DNA of 64,000 bases from Cellulomonas aerilata (GTDB lineage Bacteria; Actinomycetota; Actinomycetes; Actinomycetales; Cellulomonadaceae): the NCBI RefSeq assembly GCF_007991755.1, contig NZ_BJYY01000009.1:1-64000 (forward strand), written 5' to 3'. The translations under genes were made by a program, and so were the position numbers. Below, in pieces: positions 27,906-36,795 of the stretch (positions are counted from its first letter, which is position 1; the number at the start of each line of letters is the position of its first letter). Below the pieces are notes generated by a model, which was not told the DNA's origin, did no database searches, and saw only the letters and a list, made by a program, of their open reading frames with translations.

Positions 27906-28501
27906 GCGACGGGCCGGGCACCGCCGCACCCGCGGGGACCGACGACGGCGACGGCCGGCGGCGCGGCGCCCGGGTCGGCGTCGACGTCGGGTCGGTCCGC
28001 GTCGGGCTCGCCGCGAGCGACCCGGACGGCATCGTGGCGACCCCCGTGGAGACCGTCCCGCGGGACGCGGTCGGGTGGGGCCGGTACTCCAGGTCGCGCG
28101 GTCCCCTGCCCGCCGACGTCGCCCGCATCGCGGCCGAGGTCGCGGACCGGTTCGCCGCGGTGGTCTACGTGGGTCTGCCGCGTCACCTCTCCGGGGCGGA
28201 GGGTTCGGCATCCGAGGCCGCACGCGTCTACGCTGAGGCGCTGGCGTCCGCTGTCGCACCCGTGCCCGTGCGGCTCGTGGACGAGAGGATGAGCACGGTG
28301 TCCGCTCACCAGGCGTTGCATGCGTCCGGGCGGTCCGGACGCCGCCACCGGCAGGTCGTCGACCAGGCGGCCGCGGTGGTGATCCTGCAGTCCGCTCTCG
28401 AGGCGGAGCGCGCCGGGGGGTCGCGAGCGGGGGAGCGGGTCGTGGACCCGGCTCCACCGGCACGCGGCGTGGCAGGCGACGGCGAGACGACGGAACGGTA
28501 G
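27902..28501 (+). CDS. ruvX: RuvX/YqgF Holliday junction resolvase-like nuclease
   Basis: 199 aa. RNase H-like fold motifs RVGVDVGSVRVGLAASD, VYVGLPRHLSG, LVDERMST and VDQAAAVVILQSAL keep the expected acidic residues. The family processes the 5' end of pre-16S rRNA in E. coli and may cleave junctions. Extra N-terminal (about 22 aa) and C-terminal (about 35 aa) disordered tails. GTG overlaps the alaS stop. Confidence 0.93.
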   Translation: MSDGPGTAAPAGTDDGDGRRRGARVGVDVGSVRVGLAASDPDGIVATPVETVPRDAVGWGRYSRSRGPLPADVARIAAEVADRFAAVVYVGLPRHLSGAEGSASEAARVYAEALASAVAPVPVRLVDERMSTVSAHQALHASGRSGRRHRQVVDQAAAVVILQSALEAERAGGSRAGERVVDPAPPARGVAGDGETTER

Positions 28502-28504
28502 ACA

Positions 28505-29743
28505 GTGCGAAACGAGGAACCCGGAGAGCAGCCGGCAGCGTGGACGTGGCCGGCGGTGGAGAGCGGTCGCCCCGGCGCCGCCGGTCATCTGGCCGTGGGT
28601 GAGCTGCTCGAGCCCGAGACCACCGAGGTGGAGGTGCCGGCGACCCGGGCGAGCCGCCGCGACCAGAGCCGGGAGCGCCTGCGTCGCAAGCGCCGGCGTC
28701 GGTCCGTGATCGCCGTCGTGCTGGCCGTGCTGCTGCTCGTCGGCGCGGGCTATGTCGTCGTGCGCGTGCTCGCCCCGCTCTTCGACCGCAGCGGCACCAC
28801 GCAGAGCGTCGCCGACCACCCCGGGCCCGGGCACGGGTCGGCCCAGGTCGTCGTCAACCCGGGGGACACCGGCGCCGCGATCGGCGCGACCCTCGAGGGG
28901 GCCGGCGTCGTCGCGAGCGTGAACGCGTTCACCACCGCCTACACCGCGAACCCCGCCGCCGCGTCGATCCAGCCGGGCACCTACGAGCTGCTGCTGGAGA
29001 TGAAGGCGTCCGACGCGGTCAACGCGCTGCTGGACACCGCCCGGCGCATCTCCTACAAGGTGACGATCCCCGAGGGGCTCACCGCGAACCAGACCTACGA
29101 GCGCATCTCCGCCGTGACCCTGATCCCCGTCGAGGAGCTGCAGGCGGCGGCCACGGGCGGCGGTGTGGGCCTGCCGCCGGAGTCCGGCGGCAGCATCGAG
29201 GGGTGGCTGTTCCCCGCGACCTACTCGTTCGAGCCCGCGTCGACCGCCACGACGATCCTCTCCGAGATGGTCGCCAAGACGGTCTCGGTGCTCGACGGCC
29301 TGGGCGTCCCGGCCGAGCGGCGCCAGACCGTGCTGATCATGGCGTCGGTCGCGGAGAAGGAGGTCTCCTTCCCGGAGGAGTACCCGAAGGTCGCGCGGGT
29401 CATCCAGAACCGTCTGGACCGCGAGATCCCGCTCGGGATGGACACGATCAACGCGTACGGCCTGGGCAAGCCGGCGATCGAGCTGGTCGCCGCCGACTTC
29501 GAGGTCGACAACCCCTACAACTCGCGCATGCACCTGGGCCTGCCCCCCACCCCGATCTCCAACCCGGGCGAGGCCGCCATCGCCGGGGCGCTGAGCCCGG
29601 CCGAGGGGAACTGGGTCTACTTCATCACCGTGGACCTGGACACCGGCGAGACGATCTTCACGGACTCCTACGACGAGTTCCTCGCCGGCAAGGCGCAGTA
29701 CCAGGAGTGGCTCGCGAACGACGGCTCGGGGGAGGACGGCTGA
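28505..29743 (+). CDS. mltG: Endolytic murein transglycosylase MltG
   Basis: 412 aa. Cytosolic disordered N-terminus, membrane segment about 67-89, LysM-like region, then the YceG catalytic domain with the glutamate in SVAEKEVSFPEEYPKVA and later NPYNSRMHLGLPPTPISNPG. It cleaves nascent glycan strands and sets their length. It lies 3 nt after ruvX and 8 nt before aroE, in the conserved alaS-ruvX-mltG-aroE operon. Confidence 0.95.
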   Translation: MRNEEPGEQPAAWTWPAVESGRPGAAGHLAVGELLEPETTEVEVPATRASRRDQSRERLRRKRRRRSVIAVVLAVLLLVGAGYVVVRVLAPLFDRSGTTQSVADHPGPGHGSAQVVVNPGDTGAAIGATLEGAGVVASVNAFTTAYTANPAAASIQPGTYELLLEMKASDAVNALLDTARRISYKVTIPEGLTANQTYERISAVTLIPVEELQAAATGGGVGLPPESGGSIEGWLFPATYSFEPASTATTILSEMVAKTVSVLDGLGVPAERRQTVLIMASVAEKEVSFPEEYPKVARVIQNRLDREIPLGMDTINAYGLGKPAIELVAADFEVDNPYNSRMHLGLPPTPISNPGEAAIAGALSPAEGNWVYFITVDLDTGETIFTDSYDEFLAGKAQYQEWLANDGSGEDG

Positions 29744-29751
29744 GCCCGGCC

Positions 29752-30597
29752 ATGCGTGCCGCCGTCCTCGGCCACCCCATCGAGCACTCCCTGTCCCCGA
29801 CGCTGCACCGAGCCGCCTACGCCGCGCTCGGGCTGGTCGACTGGCGCTACGACGCCGTCGACGTCACGTCCGAGGGCCTGCCGGACCTGCTGCGCGACCT
29901 CGACGACGCCTGGGCCGGGCTCAGCCTGACGATGCCGCTGAAGCAGACGGTCCTCCCGCTGCTGGACCACGTCGAGCCGCTGGCCGAGGTGGTCGGAGCG
30001 GTCAACACCGTGCTCGTGCAGGGCGCCCCGGGCCGGCCGGTGCTGGTCGGGGCGAACACGGACGTCCACGGCCTCCTGGCCGCCCTGGGCGAGCGGCTCG
30101 TGCGCGGGTCCGGCCCCTTGACCGGGGCCGTGCTCGGGGCGGGCGCCACCGCCGCGTCGACGCTCGCCGCCCTCGCGCAGCTGGGGTGCACGACGCCGGT
30201 CGTGCACGTTCGCTCCGTCGGCCGGGCCGGTGCCCTCATGCGAGCGGCGCACCGGATGGGCGTCGAGCCGCGGTACGCCCCGCTGGACGACGCGCTGGGC
30301 TCGCTCACGGGAGCCGACGTCGTCGTCTCCACGCTCCCGGCGCACGCGGCCGACGGCCTCGCCGGCCAGCTGGGCGCGTCGGCAGCCGGCACGGCGGTGC
30401 ACGGCGTCCTGCTGGACGTCGTCTACGAGCCGCGTCCCACGGCGCTGTCGGTCGCGTGGGAGGCGCGCGGCGGCGCCGTCGTCGGCGGTGAGCGCATGCT
30501 GCTGCACCAGGCGGTCGAGCAGGTCCGGCTGATGACGTCCCGTCCGGCGCCGCTGGAGGCGATGGAGCGGGCGCTGGCGGAGCGGCTGGCGGGGTAG
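29752..30597 (+). CDS. aroE: Shikimate dehydrogenase
   Basis: 281 aa. Substrate site HSLSPTLHRAAY, catalytic lysine in LTMPLKQTVLP, substrate aspartate in GANTDVHGL and the NADP-binding loop region GAVLGAGATAAST. It reduces 3-dehydroshikimate. ATG 29752 is chosen because MRAAVLGHPIEHSLSP matches the family start; the nearest GGAGG is somewhat far upstream, so coupling to mltG is likely. The remaining shikimate genes aroC, aroK, aroB and aroQ lie beyond the pilus locus. Confidence 0.95.
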   Translation: MRAAVLGHPIEHSLSPTLHRAAYAALGLVDWRYDAVDVTSEGLPDLLRDLDDAWAGLSLTMPLKQTVLPLLDHVEPLAEVVGAVNTVLVQGAPGRPVLVGANTDVHGLLAALGERLVRGSGPLTGAVLGAGATAASTLAALAQLGCTTPVVHVRSVGRAGALMRAAHRMGVEPRYAPLDDALGSLTGADVVVSTLPAHAADGLAGQLGASAAGTAVHGVLLDVVYEPRPTALSVAWEARGGAVVGGERMLLHQAVEQVRLMTSRPAPLEAMERALAERLAG

Positions 30598-30630
30598 AGG
30601 CCGGCGCGCGAGGGGCTCGCAGCCGAATCC

Positions 30631-30658
30631 CTACGCGCGAGCAGCGACCTGCCGATGG
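30631..30658 (+). promoter_or_regulatory. Sigma-28-like promoter (degenerate -35) before pilB
   Basis: GCCGATGG at 30651-30658 with CTAC 16 nt upstream (30631-30634) instead of CTCA. It is the weakest of the five sites but keeps the spacing and position, 66 nt before the pilB start. Confidence 0.42.
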
Positions 30659-30724
30659 TGCACAGGACACCCGCACCGGCGGCCGCCGCCGGTCGTCGGG
30701 TCCCCGCACCCGGAAGGCCGCCAC

Positions 30725-32401
30725 GTGAAGCAGCTCGGACAGATCCTGCTCGACGAGGGGCTCGTCACCGAGTCCCAGCTGTCCGCCGCGCTGGCCGAGC
30801 AGCAGGTGCGCGGCCGTTCGCTGGGCACGACGCTGGTCGAGATCGGGCTGGTCACCGAGCGCCAGCTGGTCCAGGCACTCGCCGTGCAGGTCGGCATGCC
30901 GTTCGTCGACCTGGACGAGTACCCGGTGGACCGGATGGCGGCGTCCCTGGTGCCCGGCTCGCTGTGCCGCCGGCACGTCGTCCTGCCGGTCCGGATCGAG
31001 GACGGCTATCTCGTGCTGGCCACCGCCAACCCGGGCAACGTCGTCGCCGTCGACGACGTGCGGACGCACTGCGGGATGGCCGTGCGCACCGTCGTGGCGA
31101 CGCGTGACGACCTCATGCGTGCCATCGACCGCTACTGCCGGGTCGACGGCGAGATGGAGGACCTCTCGTCCGCGTTCGAGCAGCAGGTGCCCGAGCAGCC
31201 CGCGGACGACCTGGCGCGCATCGGCGAGGTCGCCGATGACGAGGCACCCATCGTCCGGTTCGTGAACCTGCTGATCACGCAGGCGATCACCGACCGGGCC
31301 TCGGACATCCACCTCGAGCCGACGGAGCACGACCTGCGGGTGCGGTACCGCATCGACGGCGTGCTGCACGAGACGCAGCGGGCGCCGCGGGCGATCGTCG
31401 GTGGCGTCATCTCGCGCGTGAAGATCATGGCCGACATCGACATCGCCGAGCGTCGGCGCCCGCAGGACGGCCGGCTGTCGGTCACCCACCAGGGACGCCA
31501 GGTCGACCTCCGGGTGGCCACCCTGCCCACCGTGTGGGGCGAGAAGATCGTCATGCGGATCCTGGACAACACCTCGACGAGCCTCGACCTGCGCGACCTG
31601 GCGTTCCTCGGCGGGAACCTCGACACCTACCGCGCCGCCTACACCAAGCCCTACGGGATGATCCTGGTCACCGGCCCGACCGGGTCGGGCAAGTCCACGA
31701 CGCTCTACGCCACGGTCAACGCGGTGTCCCGGCCCGAGGTCAACGTCATCACCGTCGAGGACCCGGTCGAGTACCGGCTGCCGGGCATCAACCAGGTGCA
31801 GGTCAACCCGAAGGCGGGCCTGACGTTCGCCGGGGCGCTGCGCTCGATCCTGCGGTCCGACCCCGACGTCGTGCTGCTGGGCGAGATCCGCGACCACGAG
31901 ACCGCGCAGATCGCCATCGAGGCCGCCCTCACCGGGCACCTGGTGCTGTCGACCCTGCACACCAACGACGCGCCGTCCGCCGTCACCCGACTCGTGGAGA
32001 TGGGGATCGAGCCGTTCCTGGTCGGGTCGGCGCTCGACGCCGTGGTGGCCCAGCGGCTGGCACGCCGGCTCTGCGACCGCTGCAAGGAGGCGTACCTGCC
32101 CGAGGAGTCCGAGCTCCGGGCGGCGCGGTTCCCGTGGACGCCCGGCGACGACGTGCCGAAGCTCCACCGTCCCGTCGGCTGCGGGTCCTGCTCGGGCACC
32201 GGGTACCGCGGCCGCATCGCGGTCCACGAGGTCATGCGGGTCACCGAGGAGATCGAGCGGCACGCGGTCGCCCGGTCGTCCGGCGCCGACGTCGCGCGGA
32301 CCGCTCGTGCCCAGGGCATGGTGCCGCTGCGCGAGGACGGCTGGGCCAAGGTGGCGCTCGGGCTGACGTCGATCGACGAGGTGCTCCGGGTCGTGAGCTG
32401 A
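30725..32401 (+). CDS. pilB: Type IV pilus extension ATPase PilB (GspE family)
   Basis: 558 aa. The N-terminal GspE_N/MshEN region (about 1-145) has two consecutive motifs, LGQILLDEGLVTESQL and LGTTLVEIGLVTERQL. Walker A GPTGSGKST is at 317-325, Walker B LLGEIRDHETAQIA, the histidine box STLHTNDAPSAVTRL, and a four-cysteine zinc knuckle CDRC...CGSC. It powers pilin polymerisation from the cytosolic side. GTG start with GGAAGG. It is followed by pilT after 147 nt that hold a second promoter-like site. Confidence 0.95.
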   Translation: MKQLGQILLDEGLVTESQLSAALAEQQVRGRSLGTTLVEIGLVTERQLVQALAVQVGMPFVDLDEYPVDRMAASLVPGSLCRRHVVLPVRIEDGYLVLATANPGNVVAVDDVRTHCGMAVRTVVATRDDLMRAIDRYCRVDGEMEDLSSAFEQQVPEQPADDLARIGEVADDEAPIVRFVNLLITQAITDRASDIHLEPTEHDLRVRYRIDGVLHETQRAPRAIVGGVISRVKIMADIDIAERRRPQDGRLSVTHQGRQVDLRVATLPTVWGEKIVMRILDNTSTSLDLRDLAFLGGNLDTYRAAYTKPYGMILVTGPTGSGKSTTLYATVNAVSRPEVNVITVEDPVEYRLPGINQVQVNPKAGLTFAGALRSILRSDPDVVLLGEIRDHETAQIAIEAALTGHLVLSTLHTNDAPSAVTRLVEMGIEPFLVGSALDAVVAQRLARRLCDRCKEAYLPEESELRAARFPWTPGDDVPKLHRPVGCGSCSGTGYRGRIAVHEVMRVTEEIERHAVARSSGADVARTARAQGMVPLREDGWAKVALGLTSIDEVLRVVS

Positions 32402-32435
32402 CCGGGTCGCGATGGACCTCTCGGCGCACCGGTCG

Positions 32436-32463
32436 CTCACACATCCGCGCCGGCGGCCGATAG
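32436..32463 (+). promoter_or_regulatory. Sigma-28-like promoter CTCA-N16-GCCGATAG before pilT
   Basis: CTCA 32436-32439, GCCGATAG 32456-32463, 85 nt before the pilT GTG. Of the five sites it is the closest to the WhiG consensus -10 GCCGATAA. Confidence 0.58.
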
Positions 32464-32548
32464 GTCGACGACGACGGTGCGGCCCGCCGGGCGCGCGCCG
32501 CCATGCCGGAGCCCGCCGTCGGCGGACCGACGACCTGGAGGCGCATCT

Positions 32549-33811
32549 GTGAGCCAGCCCCACGCGACAGCGGACGACCTGCGCGGCACCACGCCGCGGT
32601 ACGACGGCGTCCCGGGCGGCGCGCTCGACCGGGTCCCGACCCAGCCCTCGGGCGGCGACCCGGACCTCGACGGCGTGCTGCGGGCCATGGTGGCCCGGGG
32701 CGCGTCGGACCTGCACCTGACGGTCGGCGCGTCGCCGACCATCCGCGTGGACGGTGCGCTCCGGCCGCTGGACGTGCACGAGGCCGTCGGCCCCGACTCC
32801 GTGCGACGCATGCTGTACGGCATCCTCACGCCGGCGCAGCGCGCGACGTTCGAGGAGAACCTGGAGCTCGACCTCGCCTACGCCATCTCCGGCGTCGGCC
32901 GCTTCCGGGTCAACCTCTACCAGCAGCGCCGGTCCGTCGGCGGGGTGTTCCGCCTCATCCCGCACGAGATCAAGGCGCTCGACCAGCTCGGGATGCCGCC
33001 CGTGGTCGGCACCTTCGCGGGCCTGCCCCGTGGGCTGGTGCTCGTCACCGGGCCCACCGGGTCCGGCAAGTCCACGACCCTGGCGTCGCTGATCGACCTC
33101 GCGAACCGCACCCGGGACGACCACATCGTCACGGTGGAGGACCCCATCGAGTACCTGCACCGCCACAAGCGATCGCTGATCAACCAGCGCGAGGTCGGCA
33201 CGGACACGCACTCCTTCGCCAGCGCGCTGAGGCACGTCCTGCGTCAGGACCCGGACATCATCCTCGTCGGCGAGATGCGTGACCTGGAGACGATCTCCGT
33301 GGCGCTGACCGCGGCGGAGACCGGCCACCTCGTCTTCGCGACGCTGCACACGCAGGACGCCGCCCAGACCGTCGACCGGATCATCGACGTCTTCCCGGCC
33401 GAGCAGCACGGCCAGGTCCGCACCCAGCTCGCCGGCGCGATCCAGGGCGTCGTCTCCCAGACGCTGTGCAGGACGGCGTCCGGCCGAGGTCGCGCCGTCG
33501 CGACCGAGGTGATGGTCGCGACGCCGGCGATCCGCAACCTCATCCGCGAGGGCAAGACCCATCAGCTCATGTCCGCCATGCAAGCCGGGGCGCAGCACGG
33601 CATGCACACCCTGGACCAGGACCTGGCCCGCCTCACCGCCGCGGGCTCGATCACCTGGGAGGAGGGCCTGGAGCGCTGCCACGACCGGGAGGACTTCTCC
33701 CGGCTCACCGGTCGGTCGGGCAGTGGACGGCAGCTGCGCTGGTCCTCGGTCGACATCCCCGGGGACGCCTTCGGGTCGGCGGGCCTGGATCTCGGACCGG
33801 TGGTCGGCTGA
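32549..33811 (+). CDS. pilT: Type IV pilus retraction ATPase PilT
   Basis: 420 aa. PilT-type N-terminal SDLHLTVGASPTIRVDGAL, Walker A GPTGSGKSTT, Walker B ILVGEMRDLETIS and LVFATLHTQDAAQTVDRI. It depolymerises pili, giving twitching and DNA uptake in other bacteria. The GTG at 32549 has GGAGG 8 nt upstream. A disordered N-terminal stretch of about 45 aa and a C-terminal tail of about 30 aa extend beyond the usual core. The stop overlaps pilC by 1 nt. Confidence 0.95.
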   Translation: MSQPHATADDLRGTTPRYDGVPGGALDRVPTQPSGGDPDLDGVLRAMVARGASDLHLTVGASPTIRVDGALRPLDVHEAVGPDSVRRMLYGILTPAQRATFEENLELDLAYAISGVGRFRVNLYQQRRSVGGVFRLIPHEIKALDQLGMPPVVGTFAGLPRGLVLVTGPTGSGKSTTLASLIDLANRTRDDHIVTVEDPIEYLHRHKRSLINQREVGTDTHSFASALRHVLRQDPDIILVGEMRDLETISVALTAAETGHLVFATLHTQDAAQTVDRIIDVFPAEQHGQVRTQLAGAIQGVVSQTLCRTASGRGRAVATEVMVATPAIRNLIREGKTHQLMSAMQAGAQHGMHTLDQDLARLTAAGSITWEEGLERCHDREDFSRLTGRSGSGRQLRWSSVDIPGDAFGSAGLDLGPVVG

Positions 33812-35040
33812 TGTCGGACGCCACCACGACCTTCCAGTACGCGGTCCGGGACAGCGCGGGGAAGGTCGTCAAGGGCCGGATCGAGGCGGTCAACACCGCC
33901 GCCGTCGCGTCCCGGCTGAAGACCATGGGCCTGGCCCCGATCGCGATCGACCCGGTGCGGACGACCGGGCTGCGCCGCGAGCTGACCCTGCCGTCCCTGG
34001 GCGACCGGGTGCCGCTGAAGGACGTCGCGATCATGTCCCGGCAGCTGGCGACCATGGTGTCGGCCGGCCTGTCCCTGCTGCGCGCCCTCGCCATCCTGGC
34101 CGACCAGACGGAGAACAAGGTGCTGGCCAAGGTGCTCGCGCGGGTGCGGCACGAGGTCGAGGGCGGCGTGTCGCTGTCCAGCGCGATGGCCGCTCACCGC
34201 GAGGTGTTCCCACCCCTCATGCTCAACATCATCCGGGCCGGCGAGACCGGCGGCTTCCTCGAAACCGCGCTGGTGTCGGTGGCGGAGAACTACGAGTCCG
34301 AGGTCAAGCTGCGCAGCACCATCCGGTCCGCGATGACCTACCCCGCCATGGTGTTCGGGATGGCGGTCCTGGCGGTGATCGGGATGCTCGTCTTCATCGT
34401 CCCCGTGTTCCAGGGCATGTTCGAGGACCTCGGCGGCGAGCTGCCGCTCCCGACCCGCATCCTCGTCGCAGCGAGCCACGCGATGACCTGGCTGTCACCC
34501 CTGCTCGTCCTCGCCGGGGTGGTCGGCGCCTGGTGGTGGAACAAGCACCGGTACGACGACGCCGTGCGCGCCGTCATCGACCCGTTGAAGCTGCGGGTGC
34601 CGGTCTTCGGGACGCTGTTCACGAAGATCTCGATCGCCCGGTTCAGCCGCAACCTCGGCACGATGATGGGCGCCGGCGTGCCGATCCTGCACGCCCTCGA
34701 CGTCGTGGGGGAGACCAGCGGCAGCTGGGCCGTGGAGCGCGCGGTCGCCGAGGTGAAGGAGAGCGTCCGCAACGGGCAGCCGCTCGCCGCACCGCTCGGT
34801 GACCATCCGGTGTTCCCGCCGATGGTGGTGCAGATGATCGCGGTGGGCGAGGACGCCGGTGCGCTGGAGACGATGCTCGCGAAGATCTCCGAGTTCTACG
34901 ACCAGGACGTCCAGGCGACGACGGAGCAGCTGACCTCACTCATCGAGCCGCTGCTCATCGCGGTCCTCGGCACGCTCATCGGCGGCATGATCATCGCCCT
35001 CTACCTGCCGATCTTCAACATCTTCACCCTCGTGGAATAG
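33811..35040 (+). CDS. pilC: Type IV pilus inner-membrane platform protein PilC (GspF family)
   Basis: 409 aa with two GspF domains: VAIMSRQLATMVSAGLSLL in the first and ARFSRNLGTMMGAGVPILHA in the second, with three membrane segments (about 180-200, 228-250, 380-405). It anchors the ATPases and the pilus base. The start overlaps the pilT stop by one base. Confidence 0.95.
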   Translation: MSDATTTFQYAVRDSAGKVVKGRIEAVNTAAVASRLKTMGLAPIAIDPVRTTGLRRELTLPSLGDRVPLKDVAIMSRQLATMVSAGLSLLRALAILADQTENKVLAKVLARVRHEVEGGVSLSSAMAAHREVFPPLMLNIIRAGETGGFLETALVSVAENYESEVKLRSTIRSAMTYPAMVFGMAVLAVIGMLVFIVPVFQGMFEDLGGELPLPTRILVAASHAMTWLSPLLVLAGVVGAWWWNKHRYDDAVRAVIDPLKLRVPVFGTLFTKISIARFSRNLGTMMGAGVPILHALDVVGETSGSWAVERAVAEVKESVRNGQPLAAPLGDHPVFPPMVVQMIAVGEDAGALETMLAKISEFYDQDVQATTEQLTSLIEPLLIAVLGTLIGGMIIALYLPIFNIFTLVE

Positions 35041-35120
35041 CCCTGCCGCGCGTTCGTGCTGCCGCCGGCGGGAGCCGACCCGGCGTACGGGTGAATAGCG
35101 CACGGAAACGCCACGAGGCC

Positions 35121-35148
35121 CTCACGCAGCTGCGGCGGGTGCCGATCC
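35121..35148 (+). promoter_or_regulatory. Sigma-28-like promoter CTCA-N16-GCCGATCC before the pilin gene
   Basis: CTCA 35121-35124 and GCCGATCC 35141-35148, in the 165-nt gap between pilC and the major pilin, 57 nt before the pilin ATG. A separate promoter fits the need for far more pilin than machinery. Confidence 0.57.
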
Positions 35149-35205
35149 AGAAGTCACACGGCGAACGCCGACCACGTCCCCACGACTCCCGAAGGAGAGC
35201 CCACC

Positions 35206-35619
35206 ATGGAGGCTCGCATGCGCAAGGCCCTCGACGAGAACCAGAAGGGCTTCACCCTCGTGGAGCTGCTCGTCGTCGTCATCATCATCGGCATCCTCGC
35301 CGCCATCGCCATCCCGGTGTACCTCGGTCAGACCGGCAAGGCGAAGGACGCCGCCGCCAAGGCCGACCTGGCGAATGCCAAGACCGCGCTTGTCATGACG
35401 CTCGTCGACAACCCGCCCGCGGCGTCGGTCTCGCTCGGGTCCATCACCGCCCTGGTTCCTGGCGCCGAAGGGTCCACGGGCACGACCGACTTCAAGGGCA
35501 AGTACACGAAGGGCACGGCCGGCGCCGCCGACACCTTCTGCCTCCAGATCACGTCCGCGAGCACGGCGATCTTCTCGGTGCTCGACACCGGCTCCATCAA
35601 GGCCGGCGCCTGCGCCTGA
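35206..35619 (+). CDS. pilA: Major type IV pilin
   Basis: 137 aa. Class III signal with cleavage after G15 (NQKG/FTLVELLVVVIIIG), Glu at mature position 5 and a hydrophobic N-terminal helix. The mature protein is about 122 aa with two cysteines near the C-terminus (TFCLQ and GACA), which could close a D-region disulfide loop. ATG 35206 has AAGGAG. It has its own promoter-like site upstream and two tandem hairpins just downstream, consistent with high, separate expression. Confidence 0.95.
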   Translation: MEARMRKALDENQKGFTLVELLVVVIIIGILAAIAIPVYLGQTGKAKDAAAKADLANAKTALVMTLVDNPPAASVSLGSITALVPGAEGSTGTTDFKGKYTKGTAGAADTFCLQITSASTAIFSVLDTGSIKAGACA

Positions 35620-35624
35620 TCGAG

Positions 35625-35641
35625 CGTCTTGCCACAAGACG
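35625..35641 (+). repeat. Small inverted repeat after the pilin gene
   Basis: CGTCTTG (35625-35631) and CAAGACG (35635-35641) form a perfect 7-bp stem with a 3-nt loop, 5 nt after the pilin stop and abutting the larger hairpin. Confidence 0.7.
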
Positions 35642-35674
35642 TGTGGGGTGCGACGGCGACGTCGCACCCCACAC
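35641..35674 (+). terminator. Strong 14-bp hairpin after the pilin gene
   Basis: GTGTGGGGTGCGAC (35641-35654) pairs perfectly with GTCGCACCCCACAC (35661-35674), loop GGCGAC. There is no U-tract. It can end most transcripts, or protect the 3' end of the pilin mRNA while letting some polymerase continue into the minor pilins. Confidence 0.75.
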
Positions 35675-35713
35675 CCCTGTCTTGACATGTTCCGCATCAC
35701 GGAGGAGGGCGTC

Positions 35714-36127
35714 ATGGATGAGGACGCGGGCCGTCCCGACGACAGCGGCCTCAGCCTGGCCGAGGTGATCGTGTCGATGCTCGTCCTGGCCGTCGTCGCC
35801 ATGGCGTTCCTGCCGGTGGTCGCCCGCACCACCACGGCAGCGGCCACCGAGACGGCCGTCGCCACCGCGACCAGGCTGGTGAGCCGGCAGCTCGAGCTGG
35901 CCCGGGTCAGCGGTGCGACCTGCACGGCGCTCAGGGCCACGACGGCCGACGTGGACGCCCGTGACGGCGAAAACCGCAGGTACGCCGTCACCACCGAGCT
36001 GGTCCCGGTGGCACCGAGCACCGCGTGCCCGGGACTCGTGCGGTACACCGTCCGGGTGGCGCGCACCGGCACACCAGGCCCAGCGCTGGCCACCGGCTCG
36101 ACCTACGTGCTGCTGGAGAACCCGTGA
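35714..36127 (+). CDS. Minor pilin (prepilin-like)
   Basis: 137 aa. Prepilin motif DDSG/LSLAEVIVSMLVLAVVAM with Glu at mature position 5 followed by a hydrophobic helix. The rest is not conserved; two cysteines (ATCTALRA and STACPG) could pair. ATG 35714 is preceded by GGAGGAGG. It overlaps the next minor pilin by 4 bp. Minor pilins prime assembly or form the pilus tip. Confidence 0.88.
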   Translation: MDEDAGRPDDSGLSLAEVIVSMLVLAVVAMAFLPVVARTTTAAATETAVATATRLVSRQLELARVSGATCTALRATTADVDARDGENRRYAVTTELVPVAPSTACPGLVRYTVRVARTGTPGPALATGSTYVLLENP

Positions 36128-36795
36128 GGACCCGACCGCTCCGGCTCCCCACCGACGACCGGGGCATCACCGCCGCCGAGATGCTGGTGTCCTCCGCACT
36201 CGTCCTCGTCTTCCTGCCGCTCGCCGGCATCGTCGTGAGCTCGGCCGTCACCACCCAGCGCGAGGTGCGGGCCACCACGGATGCCGGCATGGCGGCGCAG
36301 CTCGTCGCGGCGTCCGTGGAGGACGGGGTCCGCTTCGCGGGGACCGTGCGCCTGGACCCCTGGTCCGCCACCCACGCCAACGAACGCCTCGTCGTCAGCA
36401 CCCGTGCGGGGACGGCGAGCGTCTACACCGCCGTGTGCCAGGCGTGGTTCTACGACGCCGCGAACGAGACGCTGTCCACCAAGCGCGTCCCGGCCGGCCC
36501 CGCAGCCCCGGGCGCTCTCGCCGAGCCCGTGACGCGCGAGGAACGGGAGACCTGGACCGTGCTCGCGGAGGGCGTCACCCGCCGACCGGTCGACCCCTCG
36601 CAGGTGGACGGACAGATGCGTCCGCTGTTCACCCACTCGACGACGCCGACCGCCGGCACCGTCACGCTCGACCTGCGGTTGCCGACGTCGCCGCGGGCAG
36701 TGGGGGAGGTCGTCACCTCGCGGGACGCCGTGGTCGTGTCCACGTCCGTCACCACCCGATCACCCCGAGACATCACGAGGTCCCCGTGCTCCTGA
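36124..36795 (+). CDS. Minor pilin, PilW-like
   Basis: 223 aa. Prepilin motif DDRG/ITAAEMLVSSALVLVFLP with Glu5, then a longer head domain. GTG overlaps the previous stop (GTGA). By position between a PilV-like and a PilX-like gene it matches PilW; sequence alone gives only the prepilin class. Confidence 0.83.
   Translation: MRTRPLRLPTDDRGITAAEMLVSSALVLVFLPLAGIVVSSAVTTQREVRATTDAGMAAQLVAASVEDGVRFAGTVRLDPWSATHANERLVVSTRAGTASVYTAVCQAWFYDAANETLSTKRVPAGPAAPGALAEPVTREERETWTVLAEGVTRRPVDPSQVDGQMRPLFTHSTTPTAGTVTLDLRLPTSPRAVGEVVTSRDAVVVSTSVTTRSPRDITRSPCS

Noticed and set aside
35682-35687. TTGACA consensus -35 before the first minor pilin
   Set aside because: No -10-like hexamer lies 16-18 nt downstream, and it overlaps the base of the terminator region.
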